This document shows positions 5,603 through 12,400 of a DNA stretch of 14,629 bases, in pieces. The DNA is taken from the NCBI GenBank assembly GCA_017542915.1, contig JAFXWI010000089.1, positions 1 to 14,629 of the forward strand, read 5' to 3'. Position numbers and translations under genes: made by a program. Numbering within the stretch: position 1 is the first letter of the stretch; each line of letters begins with the position of its first letter. The DNA comes from Paludibacteraceae bacterium. GTDB lineage: Bacteria; Bacteroidota; Bacteroidia; Bacteroidales; Paludibacteraceae. Under the pieces are notes generated by a model. The model saw only the letters and a program-made list of their open reading frames with translations. It had not been told where the DNA came from and searched no databases.

Positions 5603-7084
5603 ATGACGAATATTCTGAAAATCAATCCTGCGGACAATGTGGTAGTAGCAATACAACCGCAGTCCGCAGGTGCGGTTATCGAAGTGGACGGCAAACAGAT
5701 TACAGTCCTTGAGGACGTGCCTGCCGGCCATAAGATAGCCATCAAAGACCTGGCAGAAGGCGAGAACGTCATCAAGTACGGTTTTCCGATCGGTCATGCA
5801 CGCGAGGCAAAGAAAGCCGGCAGTTGGATGAACGAGAATAATATCAAGACGAACCTCGCAGGTTTGTTGGAATATGAGTATCATCCGAAAGATGTCGTAC
5901 TGAATATCCCCGATGAAAACAGGACTTTTATGGGATATCGCCGCAAGGACGGACAGGTTGGAATCCGCAATGAGGTATGGATTATACCGACGGTCGGTTG
6001 CGTGAACGGCATCATCCAGAAATGCGCTGAGCGTCTGCGTCAGGAGACCGGAGCCGATAATATCTTTGCTTTCCCGCATAACTACGGTTGCTCGCAGTTG
6101 GGCGATGATCATGAGAACACGAAGAAGATTTTGCGCGACATGATTCATCATCCGAATGCAGGTGCCATTCTGGTAGTGAGTCTCGGATGTGAGAATAACC
6201 AACCGGATATCTTCAAAGAATTCTGCGGTGAAATCGACGAAGATCGCGTGAAATTCGTTGTAACGCAAAAGATCGAAGGCGATGAGGTAGAATACTGCAT
6301 GCCTATCTTGCGTGAACTATTCGCCAAGACACAACAAGACAAACGCGAAGCGGTTCCTTTGAGTGAACTGCGCGTGGGTTTGAAGTGCGGCGGTAGTGAC
6401 GGATTCAGTGGCATCACCGCTAACCCGCTGCTCGGTTGTCTGAGTGATTGGTTGGTAGCTCAAGGTGGTACGACCGTATTAACAGAAGTGCCGGAGATGT
6501 TCGGCGCCGAAACGATTCTTATGGACCGCTGTGCTAACAAGGAATTGTTCGATGAAACCGTACATTTGATTAACGATTTCAAAGATTATTTCCTGAGTCA
6601 TGGCGAACCGGTAGGCGAGAACCCGAGTCCGGGTAATAAGGCCGGAGGTATCTCGACACTGGAAGATAAAGCGTTGGGCTGTACCCAAAAATGCGGAAAG
6701 TCGTTAGTTCGTGGTGTGATGCCTTATGGCGAGCGCCTGCAGGTGAAAGGGTTGAACTTGCTGTCTGCGCCGGGTAATGATCTGGTCGCTTCAACGGCTC
6801 TCGCTTCCTGCGGATGTCACATGGTATTGTTTACCACCGGTCGCGGTACACCGTTTGGCACCTATGTACCGACAATGAAGATCTCCACCAATTCGAATCT
6901 GTATAAGAACAAACCGAATTGGATTGACTTCAACGCCGGTGTCATCGCCGAAGGTGAGCCGATGGAGGAAGTAGCAAAACGCTTTGCGGACTTTGTGATT
7001 GAGGTAGCTAACGGCGCCAAGACCAATAACGAGAAGAACGGATACCACGAGATAGCGATCTTTAAGAACGGTGTCACTCTTTAG
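5603..7084 (+). CDS. uxaA: Altronate dehydratase
   Basis: This cytosolic, iron-dependent lyase removes water from D-altronate to give 2-keto-3-deoxy-D-gluconate, the step after UxaB. The product is 493 residues, close to the E. coli enzyme (495 from memory). Residues about 10-85 form the SAF domain, with PAGHKIAIKDL (40-50) and IKYGFPIGHA (57-66). The main UxaA domain follows, beginning with GYRRKDGQVGIRN (111-123) and continuing with FPHNYGCSQLGDDH (157-170), SLGCENNQPD (193-202) and LKCGGSDGFSG (260-270). Near the end, VLFTTGRGTPFG (408-419) is also typical. The start ATG at 5603 lies 1 bp after the uxaB stop; a longer in-frame start at 5573 would sit inside uxaB and before the SAF fold, so it was not used. 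Its last 14 bp overlap comF. Confidence 0.95.
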   Translation: MTNILKINPADNVVVAIQPQSAGAVIEVDGKQITVLEDVPAGHKIAIKDLAEGENVIKYGFPIGHAREAKKAGSWMNENNIKTNLAGLLEYEYHPKDVVLNIPDENRTFMGYRRKDGQVGIRNEVWIIPTVGCVNGIIQKCAERLRQETGADNIFAFPHNYGCSQLGDDHENTKKILRDMIHHPNAGAILVVSLGCENNQPDIFKEFCGEIDEDRVKFVVTQKIEGDEVEYCMPILRELFAKTQQDKREAVPLSELRVGLKCGGSDGFSGITANPLLGCLSDWLVAQGGTTVLTEVPEMFGAETILMDRCANKELFDETVHLINDFKDYFLSHGEPVGENPSPGNKAGGISTLEDKALGCTQKCGKSLVRGVMPYGERLQVKGLNLLSAPGNDLVASTALASCGCHMVLFTTGRGTPFGTYVPTMKISTNSNLYKNKPNWIDFNAGVIAEGEPMEEVAKRFADFVIEVANGAKTNNEKNGYHEIAIFKNGVTL

Positions 7085-7781
7085 TCTCATCTTCCCTCAG
7101 GTCTGCCCGATATGCGGTAGGTATGTCGGAGAGAAAGCGATGCGAGGGCAGTTATGCGAGTCGTGTATCTCGTCGCTGCCCCGCACCGAACAAGCAGCAA
7201 TCAGGGAGAATGGTACAGAGATGGCCTTATGGGGAGAAGCGCAGTCCAAGGCGGCTGCTAAACGGGTGATGCACCTAGACCACGCCGCTTCGTTTCTCTT
7301 CTATGAGAAAGACCACTCGATACGATCGGCTATTCATAAGATGAAATATGCCGACCAACCGATGATCGGGTATTGGTTAGGACGCCAAGCAGCAATGGAG
7401 ATGCTATACGCGGATTTCTTCGATGAAATCGAGGTAATCGTTCCTATGCCGCTACACCCGAAGCGTTTGAGAGAAAGAGGGTACAACCAAGCGGAGTATA
7501 TTGCGAAAGGCATCAGTGAAATAACAGGGATACCGGTGGATACAACGCATGTTACGCGCACACGCAATACACCCAAGCAGGCGCTGCAGCGCGGAAAAGA
7601 GCGCAAGGCCAATGTAGCTGAAGCATTTACAGTCAACCATCCTGAGCAAATGTATCACAAGCATATATTGGTTGTAGATGACTTGGTAACCACCGGCGAG
7701 ACGATGCGAAGTTGTCTCAAAGCGATGAAGCAATTTAGAGGAGCAACATTTAGTGTCTTTGCTTTGTGTAAGGCACGATAA
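7071..7781 (+). CDS. comF: ComF family phosphoribosyltransferase-like protein
   Basis: The 236-residue product has the two parts of ComFC/ComF proteins: an N-terminal zinc ribbon (C12, C15, C29, C32 in VCPICG and LCESC) and a type I phosphoribosyltransferase domain with the PRPP-binding loop VVDDLVTTGETM (201-212). The stretch PMPLHPKRLRERGYNQ (125-140) is a family signature. ComFC is needed for DNA uptake in some naturally competent bacteria, but the gene is widespread outside them and its reaction is unsettled. The start is GTG at 7071, overlapping uxaA by 14 bp. An in-frame TAG at 7053-7055 excludes earlier starts and no ATG would keep the zinc ribbon. The product MSLFSLIFPQVCPICG fits the family N-terminus. 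It is 9 bp from nadB. Its place between sugar and NAD genes seems to reflect cotranscription, not pathway logic. Confidence 0.9.
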   Translation: MSLFSLIFPQVCPICGRYVGEKAMRGQLCESCISSLPRTEQAAIRENGTEMALWGEAQSKAAAKRVMHLDHAASFLFYEKDHSIRSAIHKMKYADQPMIGYWLGRQAAMEMLYADFFDEIEVIVPMPLHPKRLRERGYNQAEYIAKGISEITGIPVDTTHVTRTRNTPKQALQRGKERKANVAEAFTVNHPEQMYHKHILVVDDLVTTGETMRSCLKAMKQFRGATFSVFALCKAR

Positions 7782-7790
7782 ATAGTTAAC

Positions 7791-9392
7791 ATGACTAAGA
7801 AATACGATTTTTTGATTATCGGCGGCGGAGTAGCCGGTATGAGTTTTGCGCTCAAGGTAGCGCGCGCAGAGAAATACAAGATTGCGTTGTGTTGTAAGAC
7901 CTCGTTGGAGGAGGCCAACACAGCCAAGGCACAGGGCGGTATCGCTTCGGTGACCAATTTGATGGTGGATGATTTCGAAAAACACATCCACGACACGATG
8001 GTAGCCGGCGATTGGCTTAGCGATCCAGCGGCTGTAGAGCAGGTAGTTCGCAATGCGCCGAAGGGTATCGAGGAACTCGTTAAGTGGGGAGTTAATTTTG
8101 ACAAGAAAGAAGACGGTGCGTATGACCTGCATCGCGAAGGGGGCCACTCGGAGTTCCGCATCCTACATCACGCTGACGATACCGGTGCGGAGATTCAACG
8201 CGGGCTGATGGCTGCGGTGCGCAATAACCCGCATATCGATGTACTGGAGAACCATTTCGCGGTGGAGATCATCACGCAACACCACTTAGGCGTGCGTGTG
8301 ACAAGAAGGACTCCGGATATCGAGTGTTACGGCGCGTATATATTGAATCCCAAGACGCAAAAGATTGATACGTATTTGAGTCGCATCACGCTGATGGCTA
8401 CCGGAGGAACGGGGGCTGTATATGCGACGACGACCAATCCCGAGATAGCTACGGGAGACGGTATCGCAATGGTCTATCGCGCGAAGGGATTGGTAAAAGA
8501 TATGGAATTTGTACAATTCCATCCGACCAGTCTGTTCAATCCCAAAGAGACTCATCCGGCTTACCTTATCACGGAAGCCATGCGCGGTTACGGAGGTATA
8601 TTGAGGCTGCCGAACGGAGAGGAGTTTATGCAGAAATACGACCCAAGGTTAAGTTTGGCTCCGCGTGATATCGTAGCTCGTGCCATCGATAACGAGATGA
8701 AGATTCATGCCATCGATCATGTGTGCTTGGACGTTACCCATAAAGATCCGGAAGAGACCAAACATCATTTTCCGAATATCTACGCAAAGTGCTTGAGTAT
8801 CGGTATCGATATCACGAAGCAGTATATCCCGGTTGCGCCCTGCGCGCACTACATGTGCGGAGGCATCAAAGTGGATCTGGACGGTCAGTCGTCTATCCAT
8901 CGCCTGTATGCCGTAGGCGAATGCTCGTGCACAGGGTTACATGGCGGTAACCGCTTGGCTTCGAACTCGCTTATTGAAGCAGTAGTTTATGCCGATGCGG
9001 CCGCCAAACACAGCCTCAGCGTAATAGAAAACTACGGTTTCAACGAGAAAATCCCCGCATGGAATGACGAAGGCACGCTGAGCAACGAGGAACGTGTGTT
9101 GATTGCGCAGGACGTAAAAGAGGTTGGTCAGATTATGTCTACCTACGTCGGTATCGTTCGCTCGGACTTGCGTCTGCGTCGCGCATGGGAACGTTTGGAT
9201 CTGTTGTATGAAGAGACGGAAGATCTTTTCAAACGCGTGAAAGCCGACAAGGAGATTTGCGAGTTGCGCAACATGATTAATGTCGGGTATCTCATCACCC
9301 GTCAAGCTATGGAGCGCAAAGAGAGTCGCGGATTGCACTACTCGATTGATTATCCGAAGAAAGAATCCGATCATCCGCAGGAAGTGTGGTGA
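7791..9392 (+). CDS. nadB: L-aspartate oxidase
   Basis: This FAD enzyme oxidises L-aspartate to iminoaspartate, the first step of de novo NAD synthesis, and can use oxygen or fumarate as acceptor. The 533-residue product begins with the FAD-binding motif FLIIGGGVAGMSFAL (7-21). TAKAQGGIA (44-52), HREGGHSEFRILHH (114-127), FVQFHPTSL (240-248) and PRDIVARAI (291-299) follow. The likely catalytic residues H244, R292 and H353 match E. coli positions 244, 290 and 351. The flavin-domain signature GLHGGNRLASNSLIEAVVY covers 382-400. The C-terminal ESRGLHYSIDYP separates NadB from succinate dehydrogenase SdhA-like paralogues by the short helical tail. nadA and nadC, often adjacent, are absent. The start lies 9 bp after comF and the stop overlaps the GTG of the next gene by 4 bp. 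Confidence 0.95.
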   Translation: MTKKYDFLIIGGGVAGMSFALKVARAEKYKIALCCKTSLEEANTAKAQGGIASVTNLMVDDFEKHIHDTMVAGDWLSDPAAVEQVVRNAPKGIEELVKWGVNFDKKEDGAYDLHREGGHSEFRILHHADDTGAEIQRGLMAAVRNNPHIDVLENHFAVEIITQHHLGVRVTRRTPDIECYGAYILNPKTQKIDTYLSRITLMATGGTGAVYATTTNPEIATGDGIAMVYRAKGLVKDMEFVQFHPTSLFNPKETHPAYLITEAMRGYGGILRLPNGEEFMQKYDPRLSLAPRDIVARAIDNEMKIHAIDHVCLDVTHKDPEETKHHFPNIYAKCLSIGIDITKQYIPVAPCAHYMCGGIKVDLDGQSSIHRLYAVGECSCTGLHGGNRLASNSLIEAVVYADAAAKHSLSVIENYGFNEKIPAWNDEGTLSNEERVLIAQDVKEVGQIMSTYVGIVRSDLRLRRAWERLDLLYEETEDLFKRVKADKEICELRNMINVGYLITRQAMERKESRGLHYSIDYPKKESDHPQEVW

Positions 9393-9466
9393 GAATAGAC
9401 ATTAAACATATTGCCAAATATCTAATATCATGTGCTCTGTTGTGCTCAGCACTCGTTTTGCACGCG
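9389..9466 (+). other. Signal peptide of the giant protein
   Basis: Residues 1-26 show a basic start (MRIDIKHIAK), a hydrophobic core (YLISCALLCSALVL) and a likely signal peptidase I site, LHA/RDF. Cysteines at 15 and 19 do not form a proper lipobox with small residues before them, so export by Sec and cleavage at A26 is favoured over lipidation. Confidence 0.75.
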
Positions 9467-12400
9467 CGCGATTTTGAAGTTGGCGAGCGGCTCTATTTTA
9501 ACGGCACACCTCCTAATTTCAACACATGGAAAAACGATGCTGAGTTATGGGTGCAACTCAAGAATGGAGGTAGCGATTGGTGGCTTAAGGCACAATGGAA
9601 AGGAGAGATTCCATATGTAGAAATTAATTCGGATTGTGCACGCGATTGGACACATGTTGTTCTTGCTCGTTGCCAACCGGGGAACAGGTACTACGTATAT
9701 CATCAGACAGGTGACCTTACAATAGATAGTTACAAAAACTATATTTACAACTTCACGAATAATGCGGATTGGTCCGTTTGGGCTACATATATTCCGGCCC
9801 CGGAAGGAAATCCGTCCGCATGGGCTTATGAAGATGAAGAAATATGTACCAGTGCAGCAGGATCCAAATATGAACTTACGCCCATAAATCGCGAGTACAC
9901 GGACAAAACGCAGAATAGTTCATGGTTTGAATATAATGGAAGTTCATGGAAGAACTTGCACGGCACTGATGTCTGGACTCAACCGGGAGAAAGAAATTAC
10001 AATATTACTTTAGGCGCTGCAGGTTATGACAAATACTTCTTCTTCCAATGCAGCACTCCTTCCAAGTGCCGCTTGATACGTATTCGTTTGAACCAAGATT
10101 GTTCCCCCGGAGCCCCCGGAGCATGTAAGATAACATCCTTTATTGCTGTTGCCTCTGATGCAAACGTTACCGACTCGACCTGTGCAGTAGACGGATTGGT
10201 TGCTTTTGATGATAAAGTAAATGCCGGCGATTTGAAGGTTTGGTGTGATGACGTTGATACAGTAATTTTCGCAAACGGCAGTGTCAAAACACCGCAGACA
10301 TTCAAGCTCAAAGGTTTTGATGCCAAAGCGACAAAGAGTTACACCCTACACGCCAAATTCCTAAATGGCAATTCTGAATGTGAAGATGTGTGCTACGTTA
10401 TTGTCAGTCCCCCGTCTGTAGAACCTACCATATGGAATAATACACGAACAGGCGCTGAAGGTTCACATGACCGAGATTTAATCCGGTTCACTTGCGAAGA
10501 CGTCACACTTACTCCCAGAAATCAGGATTCGAAGTATTTCCAATGGACCAATTCTGATGATGACACAAAAATAACAGGTGCAAAACCAGAAAATCGAAAC
10601 ATCACATTTACTGCACCTACCGAGGAAAAGGACATTGAATATGTATTCATGGCTACCAATGAGCCACCAGCCCCAGAAGGAAACCTTATTTCCAATGGTA
10701 CGTTTGAAGATCCTGACAAAGATACTTATCTTGAGAGTAATTATGATCCTTGGGGAAGAGGAAATACGAACTTCTATACCGGCGGAAACGCAGGAAAGTC
10801 CGGAGGTTATGCCATCACGGATAATGCCAAAACTTTTTGGCATGACTACCAAGATATAACCGCCCACGAAGGTACGTACTTCGGACTTTTTGACTCTAAG
10901 ATATACGATGGTAGTGAGCAAGCCGCATGGATAGCAAGAAGCGGCTCCAATAACCCGAACTTAAAAGTACAAAAAGGTGTCAGTTACTTGTTCTCGTTCT
11001 GGGTAGCAAATATCAACACCTATGATCAGATGGACAACGGAGCCCGGTTGCAGTTCCAAATCAGTTATAATGGCGGATCTACATGGACCAATCTCGGCCA
11101 CGAGATAAACCTGAAGAACTTTAAAGATCACAATTGGCATGGCAGATCTTCTATCGCTACGCCTGATGAGACAAGTGAGAATGTAGTCATTCGCGTCATC
11201 AATCTCAACCAAAGTGATCAAAACATTGGTAATGACTTCGCTTTGGATGATATTCGTTTCGAAGCGGTTACTTCACACTCTTCCAACATAGCTGCTTACG
11301 AGCGCTTCCCCGTCAAGTACCTCAAATGTGAAATAACCGGAGCTACTTTTGAGCAACCCCTTAGTTGTGACGTTACGAAAGCGGATGTCAACTATACCAT
11401 CACTTTTGTGCATCCACGAGGTGACTTGTATATATTTGAGAAGAACGCAGACGAGACATTGACGCCGTTAGCACACATTCTGCATTCGGACATAGGAGAT
11501 GAAACAACCTCGTACACGGGTGTTTTGAAAGATCAGCCTGTAGATAACAAGAACCATGATTTAATTGTCTATTTTGATGACGGTAATGTTTGCTCAAAAG
11601 ATCCGAAATCGTATTCCTATTATTCCCATGCTACCCCTACCATTAGCATAGAAAGTCTGACGTGGGGAACGGTAAGTTGTGATATACCCACCGTCTCTTT
11701 GACTGCAGTTATCAATTATACGAATCAGAACGGCACATTAACTGCGAAAGCGGATGGCATTGATGCCAATCCGGCGCCAATATACACCTCGATAGAAAGC
11801 GACACCCCAGATCAAGTAACATTAACTTTCCCGGGTCTTACGGCTGATGGTAAAACGGGTCACAAACTCTTCGTCAACTTCGACGGCTCGCATGGTTGTT
11901 CTATCAATTATGATATTCCTGAGCATGCTCCATACATGCCGAAAATCATCTCCACCGCAGCAGAAGTTCAGCCATACAAATGCGGCGATGAAAAATACAA
12001 AGTAAAAATAACGGTCAACTATACTAATTCGCAAGACTCGGACCTTGTTATTACTGATGAGGCGGGCAACGAGAAGATACTGAAAGCTGCAGAATATGGC
12101 GCAACAGAGGCTTCTTATACCTTTGAAATGCCCTGGGAGTACCCTGTTTCAGAACATACGTTCAAAGCATTCTTCGTAGGCGCACAACAATGCAAGGACG
12201 AACCCTCTCATCTCTGCACATACACCGCTCCCGCAAAACCGACTATCTCGGCAGACAGTTCATATAAAGACATGGATTGCGATTTGACAACCTATACTCT
12301 TCAGCTAGACCTCACCTACACGAATCAGAAAGGTACAAAGTTCTATGCGAGCGTAGATGGCGGGGCTGCGATAGAGGTTGCCAATCCAAATCCGGGCGCA

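Noticed and set aside
9432..9620. 62-codon ATG frame on the plus strand after nadB
   Set aside because: It is in another frame from the 1747-codon open frame, which has a signal peptide and domain structure from GTG 9389.
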